DNA of 11,236 bases, taken from assembly GCA_002724975.1 (NCBI GenBank), contig PBQF01000067.1:1-11236 (forward strand). Reading direction: 5' to 3'. Shown here one piece after another: positions 1 to 5,969 of this stretch. The notes under the pieces were generated by a model. That model was not told the DNA's origin. It searched no databases and saw only the letters and a program-made list of their open reading frames with translations. Each line of letters starts with the position of its first letter. The stretch's first letter is position 1. The position numbers and the translations under genes were made by a program. The DNA comes from Parcubacteria group bacterium (GTDB taxonomy: Bacteria; Patescibacteriota; Minisyncoccia; Phycocordibacterales; GCA-002724975).

Positions 1-78
1 GATATATCCTCGTTCGACTTGCATGCCTAATCCACGCCGCCAGCGTTCGTTCTGAGCCAAGATCAAACCCTTCATAAA
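1..78 (-). rRNA. rrs: 16S ribosomal RNA, 5' end (partial)
   Basis: The reverse complement carries the conserved start of small-subunit rRNA: the GGGTTTGATCTTGGCTCAG block (27F primer region), then AACGAACGCTGGCGGCGTGG and the GGCATGCAAGTCGAACG segment. Bases 16-33 match the Planctomycetales probe target Pla46 exactly. The 5' end at about base 78 is placed by counting back from the 27F block to E. coli position 1, so it may be off by a few bases. The gene runs off the left edge; whether 23S and 5S follow cannot be seen. Confidence 0.97.
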
Positions 79-128
79 TTTAATAATGTACTCATTTTAC
101 TTCTTTTAACCATTCGTCACTTTTCTCG

Positions 129-144
129 TGCCGACATAACGGCA
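129..144 (-). other. small hairpin in the pre-16S leader
   Basis: TGCCG and CGGCA form a perfect 5-bp stem around a 6-base loop, about 50 bases upstream of the mature 16S 5' end. It lies inside the transcribed leader, so it could be part of the folding or processing structure of the precursor. The stem is short, and no function is shown. Confidence 0.3.
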
Positions 145-164
145 ACAAGCAAAGCAACTTATAA

Positions 165-194
165 GCTATACACCCAACGCTTTTATGTTGTCAA
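165..194 (-). promoter_or_regulatory. possible second rRNA promoter (P2-like)
   Basis: On the minus strand TTGACA (194-189) is followed after 18 bases by TATAGC (170-165). The -35 is perfect, but the spacer is long and the -10 only fair. The -35 also overlaps the boxA-like element, so this may be chance. Tandem promoters are common upstream of rRNA operons. Confidence 0.3.
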
Positions 195-207
195 TTTCCA
201 AAGAACA
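193..207 (-). promoter_or_regulatory. boxA-like rRNA antitermination site
   Basis: The minus strand reads TGTTCTTTGGAAATT, close to boxA elements in bacterial rRNA leaders (TGCTCTTTAACA in E. coli, TGTTCTTTGAAAA in many others). It lies just downstream of the expected start of transcription and about 115 bases before the mature 16S 5' end, the usual place for NusB/NusE-dependent antitermination. The identification rests on resemblance and position. Confidence 0.65.
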
Positions 208-216
208 AGAAGGGCG

Positions 217-244
217 AGTATAGACTAAAATAGAATATTGTCAA
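217..244 (-). promoter_or_regulatory. main rRNA promoter, sigma70 type
   Basis: On the minus strand TTGACA (244-239) and TATACT (222-217) are separated by 16 bases, a near-consensus housekeeping promoter. Transcription would start near base 210, immediately before the boxA-like element. The flank upstream of the -35 (bases 245-293) is almost pure A/T with A- and T-tracts, as in UP elements that bind the RNA polymerase alpha subunit. This fits a strong, growth-rate-responsive rRNA promoter. Confidence 0.8.
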
Positions 245-534
245 TAGAAAATAAAAATTTATAAAAAAAATATTATTTATATACTTTTATAAGTACCGAC
301 AACAAAAGGCCATACACCCCTTTTGATTCAACCATATCGCATTTAAAACAGTTATTTATCGCCCATAACAACAAAAACCTCTCAGAAAGGGTGCCATCAC
401 GAAGAGACGACTTCATTTTTCTCTAAAAAAGCTCGAAAACATGTAGATTCTAACACACCTTTTAGCAAAAACCAGATAATCAACCTGCTAACACCTTGCA
501 GACGTTCTACCACCAAAAATTTATTAAAAAACAC
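245..534. other. divergent intergenic region, no gene seen
   Basis: This stretch separates the minus-strand rRNA promoter from the plus-strand promoter at 535. Bases 245-293 are an A/T tract likely to act as UP element for the rRNA promoter. Bases 303-325 hold a perfect 7-bp inverted repeat (CAAAAGG, 9-base gap, CCTTTTG) without a T-run, so an operator or chance is likelier than a terminator. Nothing else here looks like a gene; the reading frame crossing 397-606 on the minus strand runs antisense through the plus-strand promoter and SD. Confidence 0.6.
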
Positions 535-562
535 TTGACTTCCTGTACAAATGTTGTATATT
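535..562 (+). promoter_or_regulatory. promoter for the miniprotein pair
   Basis: TTGACT (535-540) and TATATT (557-562) are separated by 16 bases. The predicted start near 569 would give a leader of about 30 bases ending in a strong SD. Promoter, SD and start codon line up as expected for a real transcription unit, which strengthens the case for the short reading frame downstream. Confidence 0.65.
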
Positions 563-600
563 GCTATTAAATTTCTACAATATATAGTAGGAGGGGTATT

Positions 601-702
601 ATGCATTTAGTAATACAAGAATTTAGACATATAGGTATTCAATTCAGTCTGATTGCACTCTTAACAATGGTTTATTTTCTACTTGTAAGGCTAATTACAT
701 AA
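601..702 (+). CDS. 33-residue single-span membrane miniprotein
   Basis: A short frame with an ATG start, not a recognised family. A strong SD (AGGAGGGG, 589-596) sits at proper spacing, and a good promoter lies at 535-562. The first 10 residues (MHLVIQEFRH) are mixed polar; residues 11-29 are a continuous hydrophobic stretch able to span the membrane once; Arg30 follows near the C-terminus. The stop TAA (700-702) is one base before the ATG of the next gene, so the two are probably translationally coupled. It could be a real small membrane protein or a leader peptide that sets expression of the downstream gene. The signals are strong, but no homology is claimed. Confidence 0.6.
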   Translation: MHLVIQEFRHIGIQFSLIALLTMVYFLLVRLIT

Positions 703-703
703 A

Positions 704-931
704 ATGGATGACGACCTAAGACGCCTAATGGCACAAATTGAGGCAGAACAAGGCCTGCGACACCTGAACGAGATTCTACCACAGTGCGTGGACCTACAAA
801 AAACGCTAGCGATACTTATGCATAATTTCTATACCTCTCTTTGCAAAGAAGGCTTTACGAAACCGCAAGCGCTTGAGTTAGTAAAAGCACACGGTACTGG
901 CTTGGACACTAATTTAAATGACGATTTGTAA
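704..931 (+). CDS. hypothetical protein, 75 residues
   Basis: A small soluble acidic protein that I cannot assign to a named family. It begins with MDDDLRRLMAQIEAEQGL, predicted helical, and its C-terminal half contains a helical segment with the pattern F-x3-L-x3-GFT-x2-QALELV (around residues 42-60). That resembles short helical repeats in many small bacterial proteins of unknown role. There is no membrane segment; the two cysteines (28 and 47) are not in a metal-binding arrangement. The start lies one base after the stop of the miniprotein, with no SD of its own at good distance, so coupling is likely. The tail after residue 66 (LDTNLNDDL) is probably disordered. Confidence 0.6.
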   Translation: MDDDLRRLMAQIEAEQGLRHLNEILPQCVDLQKTLAILMHNFYTSLCKEGFTKPQALELVKAHGTGLDTNLNDDL

Positions 932-956
932 CTCTGGATGGCTAGCTTCAGCTTAA

Positions 957-976
957 ATACAAATTTCCATTTGTAT
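957..976. other. 8-bp A/T-rich inverted repeat after the 75-residue gene
   Basis: ATACAAAT and ATTTGTAT form a perfect 8-bp stem around TTCC, 25 bases after the preceding stop codon. There is no T-tract on the plus strand and only a short TTT on the minus strand, so it is a weak terminator candidate at best. It could also be a binding site or a 3'-end stabilising hairpin. Confidence 0.4.
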
Positions 977-1070
977 AAACCTGCCCTCAAACACTTTTCA
1001 GTATTTACACACCCAAAAACGGATAAGCTACAATTGTCATCAAAACCTGTTGATGCAGCACCGTATTTTT

Positions 1071-1098
1071 TTGTACAGAATTAGATTACATGTAATAC
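1071..1098 (+). promoter_or_regulatory. possible promoter of the protease-Topo VI operon, with overlapping palindrome
   Basis: TTGTAC (1071-1076), a 16-base spacer and TAATAC (1093-1098) make a moderate sigma70-type promoter; transcription would begin near 1105, giving a very short leader before the ATG at 1123. A perfect 12-bp palindrome, ATTACATGTAAT (1085-1096), overlaps the spacer and the -10. A dimeric repressor could bind such a site, but A/T-rich palindromes of this size also arise by chance. Confidence 0.4.
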
Positions 1099-1122
1099 AC
1101 TTCGTTTTTTTATTATCAAGAT

Positions 1123-1776
1123 ATGGTACCAGCTCTAAAATGCAATTTCAAACTCGCTATATTTGTCATGCTTACACTGCTATTAGCAAGTAATATATTT
1201 ATAAAAACAAACTACGCTGCAAACACCGATATGAAGAAAATATTTTGTTTAATCCAGATAGGCGATATAGACAACAAAATCCTGGAATACACACAAATAG
1301 AACTTGAAAAACGGTTTAATGTTTCGGTAGAGATTGGAAGGCAATTAGAGGAACCTGCTTATGCGTATCACAAACATAAAAAACAGTATAATTCAACAAA
1401 GATACTAAAGAAAATACACAAATTAAAGCTAACAGGATATGACAGAATATTGGGAATCGTCGATGTTGATCTGTATGTACCTGAGCGTACTTTTGTTTTC
1501 GGCGGAGCAGACGTAAAAAAGAAAGTATCTGTTATTTCTTTGACAAGGCTCAGACAGGAGTTTTACGATCTACCAGAAGATTCTGCACAATTTAAACACA
1601 GAACAATTATTGAAGCTGTTCACGAACTTGGACACACATATGGTCTCTACCACTGTAAAAATAATAAGTGCGTCATGTTTTTATCAAACACTATAGACGA
1701 CACAGACCACAAAGGAGCGGAACTTTGCAGTAATTGCGAAAGGATCATGGAAGAGAAAAAAGACATTGTAAAATAA
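1123..1776 (+). CDS. archaemetzincin family zinc metalloprotease with N-terminal signal or anchor
   Basis: The C-terminal part carries the archaemetzincin (peptidase M54) signature: HELGHTYGLYHC at 167-178 with His167, His171 and His177 as catalytic zinc ligands and Glu168 as general base, then C-x4-C-x-M (Cys178, Cys183, Met185) and CSNC (202-205), the four cysteines of the family's second zinc site. The usual core, which starts with a strand like MKKIFCLIQIGDID, begins here at Met37. Residues 1-36 are extra: two lysines, a hydrophobic stretch (about 11-27), then TNYAA, resembling a Sec signal peptide or membrane anchor. Archaemetzincins are normally thought to be cytosolic; substrates are poorly known. 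Neither Met1 nor Met37 (base 1231) has a good SD, so the start is uncertain. The stop is 6 bp before the Topo VI B start. Confidence 0.9.
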   Translation: MVPALKCNFKLAIFVMLTLLLASNIFIKTNYAANTDMKKIFCLIQIGDIDNKILEYTQIELEKRFNVSVEIGRQLEEPAYAYHKHKKQYNSTKILKKIHKLKLTGYDRILGIVDVDLYVPERTFVFGGADVKKKVSVISLTRLRQEFYDLPEDSAQFKHRTIIEAVHELGHTYGLYHCKNNKCVMFLSNTIDDTDHKGAELCSNCERIMEEKKDIVK

Positions 1777-1782
1777 GAACAA

Positions 1783-3378
1783 ATGGCATCCCCTAAAAAA
1801 ATAAAAAAAGAGGCAAAAGAGACTGCGAAGGTAACCGCCAAAGATCTTGCAAAAAAGCAGAGAGAAATTTCAGTCAGTGAGTTCTTCACAAAGAACAGAC
1901 ACTTACTTGGATTTGATAACCCCAGAAAAGCCTTGCTCACAACGATCAAGGAAGGAATCGACAACTCTCTGGATGCATGCGAAGAAGCGAAAATCCTTCC
2001 TGACATAAAAGTACAGATAAGCAATATTAAAAAATCCGAAGATAGATTTATAGTTACTATTGAAGATAATGGGCCCGGCATTTTAAAAACACACATACCA
2101 AAGATTTTCGGCAAACTACTTTACGGCTCAAAATTTCACACACTTAAGATGTCTAGAGGCCAGCAGGGAATAGGCATATCTGCAGCAGGCATGTATGGCC
2201 AGCTGACAACCGGCAAGCCGATATTGATAACGTCGAAAACGTCACCAAAGATGCCTGCACACCATTACAGCCTTGTCATTGACACACAGAAGAACGAACC
2301 TCGAATTGTAAAAGACGAGGTAGTGGATTACGAAGTCAAACGAGGCACAAAGGTGGTTATCGAATTAGAAGCAAGATACCAGAAAGGCCGGCAATCTGTC
2401 GATGGATACATTGAACAAACGTCCATCGCGAATCCACATGCCGACATAACATACATCAACCCTGAAGACAAGGAAATAAGATATCCCAGGGCGTCGAAAG
2501 AATTACCCATAGAACCGAAAGAGATAAAACCACACCCTTATGGTATTGAACTGGGGATATTGATAAAGATGCTGCATGACACAAAATCAAAAAATCTCCG
2601 ATCCTGTCTTACTAAAGATTTCTCTAGGGTAAGTACAAGAGTTGCAGATGAGATTTGTGAAAAAGCCGGTTTACATGGAAAAGCCCGACCTTCAAGGATC
2701 GCCGTCCAGGAAGCAGACGCACTTTTCAAGGCTATCAAATTAACCAAGATCATGAACCCCCCTACAGATTGCATCTCTCCAATTGGAAAAAATGCCATAA
2801 TCAAAGGGCTCCAAAAACAGATCAATGCAGATTTCTTCACATCAAACACGCGGCCACCATCCGTATATAGAGGCAACCCATTTCAGATTGAAGTTGGACT
2901 GGCATACGGGGGAGACTTACCGGAAGAGGGACTGATAAGACTGATGAGATTTGCCAATAGAGTTCCTTTGCTGTATCAACAATCCGCGTGCGTCGTAACC
3001 GAATCAGCAATAAACACTTCATGGAGAAATTATGGACTGTCACAATCTACCGGTGCACTCCCTTCCGGACCAGTACTCCTGATGGTACACCTCGCATCCG
3101 TCTGGGTACCTTTTACATCAGAAAGTAAAGAGGCAATCGCACATTATCATGAGATTGAAAAAGAGATTAAACTGGCCCTGCAGGAATGCGGGCGCCACGT
3201 GTCCACATTCATCAAGAGAAAAAAGAGGGCGGCCGAAGAATTCAAGAAGAAATTGTATATCAAGAAATACATACCTCACATAGGAATAGCACTAAAGGAA
3301 ATATTAGACTTAAATGACAAGCAGGAACAAAAAATAATTAATAACCTGACAGATGTCCTTGAAAGGAGTAGATCATGA
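1783..3378 (+). CDS. top6B: DNA topoisomerase VI subunit B (ATPase subunit)
   Basis: ATP-binding subunit of the type IIB topoisomerase, which passes one duplex through another in an A2B2 complex. The GHKL fold is clear: the N box has Glu57 (general base) and Asn61 (Mg) in EGIDNSLDA, the next motif is EDNGPG (94-99), and the ATP lid is GQQGIGIS (126-133). A helix-two-turn-helix region and the transducer domain follow; the switch lysine is Lys449 in VPFTSESKEA. These residues match Glu38, Asn42 and Lys427 of the Sulfolobus shibatae enzyme at a nearly constant offset, so the gene is full length (531 residues) with about 19 extra, lysine-rich N-terminal residues. No C-terminal Ig-like domain is present. 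The SD is weak. The 3' end contains AAAGGAG and overlaps top6A by ATGA, which suggests coupled, balanced synthesis. Confidence 0.97.
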   Translation: MASPKKIKKEAKETAKVTAKDLAKKQREISVSEFFTKNRHLLGFDNPRKALLTTIKEGIDNSLDACEEAKILPDIKVQISNIKKSEDRFIVTIEDNGPGILKTHIPKIFGKLLYGSKFHTLKMSRGQQGIGISAAGMYGQLTTGKPILITSKTSPKMPAHHYSLVIDTQKNEPRIVKDEVVDYEVKRGTKVVIELEARYQKGRQSVDGYIEQTSIANPHADITYINPEDKEIRYPRASKELPIEPKEIKPHPYGIELGILIKMLHDTKSKNLRSCLTKDFSRVSTRVADEICEKAGLHGKARPSRIAVQEADALFKAIKLTKIMNPPTDCISPIGKNAIIKGLQKQINADFFTSNTRPPSVYRGNPFQIEVGLAYGGDLPEEGLIRLMRFANRVPLLYQQSACVVTESAINTSWRNYGLSQSTGALPSGPVLLMVHLASVWVPFTSESKEAIAHYHEIEKEIKLALQECGRHVSTFIKRKKRAAEEFKKKLYIKKYIPHIGIALKEILDLNDKQEQKIINNLTDVLERSRS

Positions 3379-4457
3379 CAAAAACACTTAAAAAAATAGA
3401 AGAATCTGCTTCCACTATTCACAACAAGATCACTAAGAAAAAAACCCCCAGTATCGATTTCCCTATTCGCGCACTTAGCAATGTTAAATATATCCCAAAG
3501 AGAGGTTTCCTGGAACTAATCGGGCAGAAAAAAACCAGAACTTTAACGGTTAATACTGTAAAAACATTTGCCCAGACATTAAGAGTGATGTCCCTGTCGA
3601 AAGAACTCATTGAAAAAGATGATATAGCAACAAAAAGGGAGGCCTATTATGTATCCAAGAACTGGGACAATGCACGTTTTGAAGAACAACCTGAATCAGA
3701 TACCGTAATCGATGATGTCGAGGCTATGTTTGAAGTCAACAGAGAGCAGTTGGGTTTTATCCCCGAAGAGAAGGGAGGGGATGTCGCCGGGAAACTGGTT
3801 GTAATAGATAAGGATCAGGAGACTGGCAAGCAGCTCAAAATCGACTGCACTAAATTCGGCTCAGGCGCATACTCTATTCCCATATCAACAGAGCATCTGA
3901 AATTCGAAACCAATGCTAAGTTTATACTGGTGATAGAAACTGCCGGAATGTTCCAACGACTGGTAAAACACAACTACTGGAAGAAAGCAAACTGTATATT
4001 AATCTCTATGGGAGGCGTGCCAACCAGAGCATGCAGAAGATTCATCAGACGTTTATCAGAAGGAAAAAAGATCCCCGTTTATGTCTTTGTTGATGGAGAC
4101 CCTTATGGCATCAGCAACATATACAGAACCCTTAAGGTGGGGTCAGGAAATGCGGCACACATTAACCAATATTTCTGCGTACCAAATGCGCGATACCTTG
4201 GTATAACACCGCAAGATATCATTGATTACAAGCTCCCGACACATCCACTTAAAGACGTAGATATCAAAAGAGCAAAAGACGCCCTGAAGAACGACCCGTT
4301 TATAAAACAGAGTAAGGAATGGCAGAAAGCAATTAATCAGCTATTAAAAATGGGAGTAAGGGCAGAGCAGCAGGCACTGGCAAAACATGGCCTGAATTAT
4401 GTGATTGAAAAGTACCTTCCTCAAAAACTGAAGAAGGCAGACAGTTTTCTTCCCTAG
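3375..4457 (+). CDS. top6A: DNA topoisomerase VI subunit A (Spo11-like DNA-cleaving subunit)
   Basis: Catalytic subunit that makes the double-strand break through a 5'-phosphotyrosyl link. The winged-helix (CAP-like) domain contains the family's R-E-x-Y-Y motif, KREAYY, with Tyr91/Tyr92; the nucleophile is one of this pair. The Toprim domain shows Glu188 in VIETAG and Asp240/Asp242 in VDGDPYG, the acidic metal-binding set (compare Glu197, Asp249 and Asp251 in Methanocaldococcus jannaschii). GGVPTRACRRFI and NARYLGI are further conserved family blocks. At 360 residues it is normal length and looks intact. The start ATG overlaps the top6B stop (ATGA), with SD AAAGGAG at 3362-3368, 6 bases away. 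The SPO11 family is homologous, but an adjacent GHKL subunit makes Topo VI the right call. Confidence 0.97.
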   Translation: MTKTLKKIEESASTIHNKITKKKTPSIDFPIRALSNVKYIPKRGFLELIGQKKTRTLTVNTVKTFAQTLRVMSLSKELIEKDDIATKREAYYVSKNWDNARFEEQPESDTVIDDVEAMFEVNREQLGFIPEEKGGDVAGKLVVIDKDQETGKQLKIDCTKFGSGAYSIPISTEHLKFETNAKFILVIETAGMFQRLVKHNYWKKANCILISMGGVPTRACRRFIRRLSEGKKIPVYVFVDGDPYGISNIYRTLKVGSGNAAHINQYFCVPNARYLGITPQDIIDYKLPTHPLKDVDIKRAKDALKNDPFIKQSKEWQKAINQLLKMGVRAEQQALAKHGLNYVIEKYLPQKLKKADSFLP

Positions 4458-4565
4458 GTACTTATATATTCTTGATGTGGTAAAGAAAAAATTTTTGCCT
4501 GCTAAGGAATCAGAAAACTCAAGAAAAGCCTTGGAATTTAATCCCTTCCTTGCCATACACAAAGT

Positions 4566-4724
4566 CTATCGGCGATAGAAAATAAAAAATAACAACAAAA
4601 GAATACAAAGACCAAAAGCAATTCCTTGGCTAGGAAAAAGACTAATTGCGAATATTATTACACCGATTGTCCATATTCCTGCAATAATGACAAACATCCT
4701 ATTCCATCCACTAAGCTTTTTCAC
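4566..4724 (-). CDS. small two-span membrane protein, 52 residues, GTG start
   Basis: Reading the minus strand from GTG at 4724 gives an uninterrupted 52-residue frame to TAG at 4566. A good SD (AAAGGAG, 4739-4733) lies 8 bases upstream. The protein starts with a positive, aromatic segment (KKLSGWNRM), then a hydrophobic span at about 11-30, a short turn (PSQG), a second span at about 35-50, and ends in Arg-Arg. This suggests a helical hairpin with both ends in the cytoplasm by the positive-inside rule. W-N-R followed by a hydrophobic span containing a second Trp recalls many unassigned bacterial small membrane proteins, but I do not recognise a named family. It stands alone between the convergent Topo VI and peptide-transport operons. 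Confidence 0.65.
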   Translation of the reverse strand: MKKLSGWNRMFVIIAGIWTIGVIIFAISLFPSQGIAFGLCILLLLFFIFYRR

Positions 4725-4732
4725 ACCAACCT

Positions 4733-4810
4733 CTCCTTTAACTCAGCATATAAAACCCTTACCTCTAGGCAAGCTACAGCAGGCTGACCAACCCCTCCCT
4801 TTGAGTTAAA
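4733..4810 (-). promoter_or_regulatory. leader of the 52-residue membrane protein with long-range inverted repeat at the SD
   Basis: On the minus strand TTTAACTCA (4810-4802) and TGAGTTAAA (4745-4737) are perfect 9-base complements, 56 bases apart, and the second arm runs into the SD (AAAGGAG, 4739-4733). If transcribed, the leader could close a 9-bp stem that partly hides the ribosome binding site. A purine-rich AAGGGAGGGGTTGGT lies just after the first arm and resembles the real SD region AAAGGAGAGGTTGGT, which looks like a local duplication. No known riboswitch class is recognised, and regulation is inference. Confidence 0.35.
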
Positions 4811-4963
4811 AAACCTATTACGTACATCATTAGTTAGTTCCCTTCCCCCCTAATATAGGTTTAAAACTAATAGACTATTGTAGTCATTGCGGTCTTAATA
4901 ACTGTACCTCTATCTTCTTTCTGTATTTTCGGGGACAACGGATTCTTCACAAATCCTATCCAG

Positions 4964-4987
4964 AAAAAAACAACCTGGAAAAGCCGG
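4964..4987 (-). terminator. terminator-like site after the peptide transport operon
   Basis: On the minus strand CCGG, a CTTTT loop and CCAGG (one bulged A) form a short G/C stem followed by TTGTTTTTTT. It begins 16 bases after the last gene of the operon. The stem is only four base pairs, so termination would rely heavily on the U-tract. Confidence 0.45.
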
Positions 4988-5003
4988 AAATCTCAGTCAC
5001 GTA

Positions 5004-5969
5004 TCAAACATAAACCTCATGGCAGGCTATCTGCTGTCCACCCAAAATCTTCCTTAGCTCCGGTACCTCCTTGCAGCACCTCTTGGTCATGATTGGACAA
5101 CGGGTATGAAAGCAACAGCCCGGTGGAGGTGAAGAAGGGGACGGGATATCTCCCTTGAGCAACTCTCTGTCCTTACGTTTACCCGGAGTGATTTCGGGAA
5201 TGGCGGAGAACAACGCTTTTGTATACGGATGTTTGGGGTCTGAGAATAGAGTATCCCTGTCTGACAGCTCCATGATCTTACCCAGATACATCACCGCAAT
5301 CCGGTCTGCAATATGCTCTACTACCGAAAGGTTGTGTGCAATGAAGAGATAACTCAGATTAAACTCTTTCTTCAGGTCTGAAAGCAGATTCAACACCTGG
5401 GCCTGGACCGAAACATCTAAAGCTGACACCGCTTCGTCACAAACAATAAAATTGGGATTAAGAGCCAAAGCACGGGCAATTCCAATTCGCTGACGCTGCC
5501 CACCAGAGAATTCGTGAGGATAGCGCTTAGCATAATCGGCAGACAACCCAACCTTCTCTAATAATTCCGCACTCTTTTCACGCCTCTGTGCAAACGTTCC
5601 TAAACTATGAATTGTTAAGCCTTCCGAAATTAGTTGTCCTACTGTCATACGCGGGTTTAAAGAAGAAAAAGGGTCCTGGAAAATAATCTGCATTTTTTTA
5701 CGCAGATCAAAAAGAGATTTCCTGTCAGCGCCAAGAACATCCGTACTATCAAAATGAACACTACCCTCCGTGGCAGGAACTAACCGTAAAATTGTCCGAC
5801 CTATTGTCGTTTTGCCACAACCCGATTCACCTACCAGGGCCAACACTTCACCCTTACGAATATCAAAGCTCACTCCATCAACCGCTTTTACATGACTGGT
5901 AGTTCTGGAAAACATTCCTTTCTTCGAAGTGAAGTATGTTTTGAGCCCTTTTACTTCAAGAAGATTCAT
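5004..5969 (-). CDS. oppF: oligopeptide/dipeptide ABC transporter ATPase, OppF/DppF type
   Basis: Second cytoplasmic ATPase of the importer. It has Walker A GESGCGKT (47-54), Q-loop Gln98 in FQDPFSSLNPR, which is typical of the OppF/DppF branch, signature SGGQRQR (155-161), Walker B VCDEA with Asp178 and Glu179, and switch His212. The C-terminal oligopeptide-transporter domain (from about 230) contains HPYT and a cysteine-rich end (Cys285, 286, 291, 298, 299, 316); cysteines at this place in the family are reported to bind an iron-sulfur cluster. The usual Walker B DEP is DEA here, a common variant in this branch. Length (321) is normal. The ATG overlaps the stop of the preceding ATPase gene (ATGA), and this is the last gene of the operon. 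Confidence 0.93.
   Translation of the reverse strand: MNLLEVKGLKTYFTSKKGMFSRTTSHVKAVDGVSFDIRKGEVLALVGESGCGKTTIGRTILRLVPATEGSVHFDSTDVLGADRKSLFDLRKKMQIIFQDPFSSLNPRMTVGQLISEGLTIHSLGTFAQRREKSAELLEKVGLSADYAKRYPHEFSGGQRQRIGIARALALNPNFIVCDEAVSALDVSVQAQVLNLLSDLKKEFNLSYLFIAHNLSVVEHIADRIAVMYLGKIMELSDRDTLFSDPKHPYTKALFSAIPEITPGKRKDRELLKGDIPSPSSPPPGCCFHTRCPIMTKRCCKEVPELRKILGGQQIACHEVYV

Noticed and set aside
303..325. CAAAAGG/CCTTTTG inverted repeat as a terminator
   Set aside because: No T-tract follows on either strand and no gene ends nearby; kept only as a note in the intergenic entry.
397..606. Minus-strand frame of 69 codons
   Set aside because: It runs antisense through the plus-strand promoter, SD and start of the miniprotein, has no SD of its own, and its protein shows no recognisable pattern.
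1647..2114. Minus-strand frame of 155 codons
   Set aside because: It is antisense to the zinc-site region of the protease and the ATP-binding region of Topo VI B, both clearly coding on the other strand.
4458..4500. Possible terminator after top6A around the AAAAAATTTTT tract
   Set aside because: The only pairing is A/T self-complementarity with mismatched flanks and no convincing G/C stem.
4344..4562. Minus-strand frame of 72 codons following the 52-residue gene
   Set aside because: More than half is antisense to the conserved 3' end of top6A, and there is no clear SD. The protein is low-complexity Phe/Lys/Leu-rich with no family pattern.
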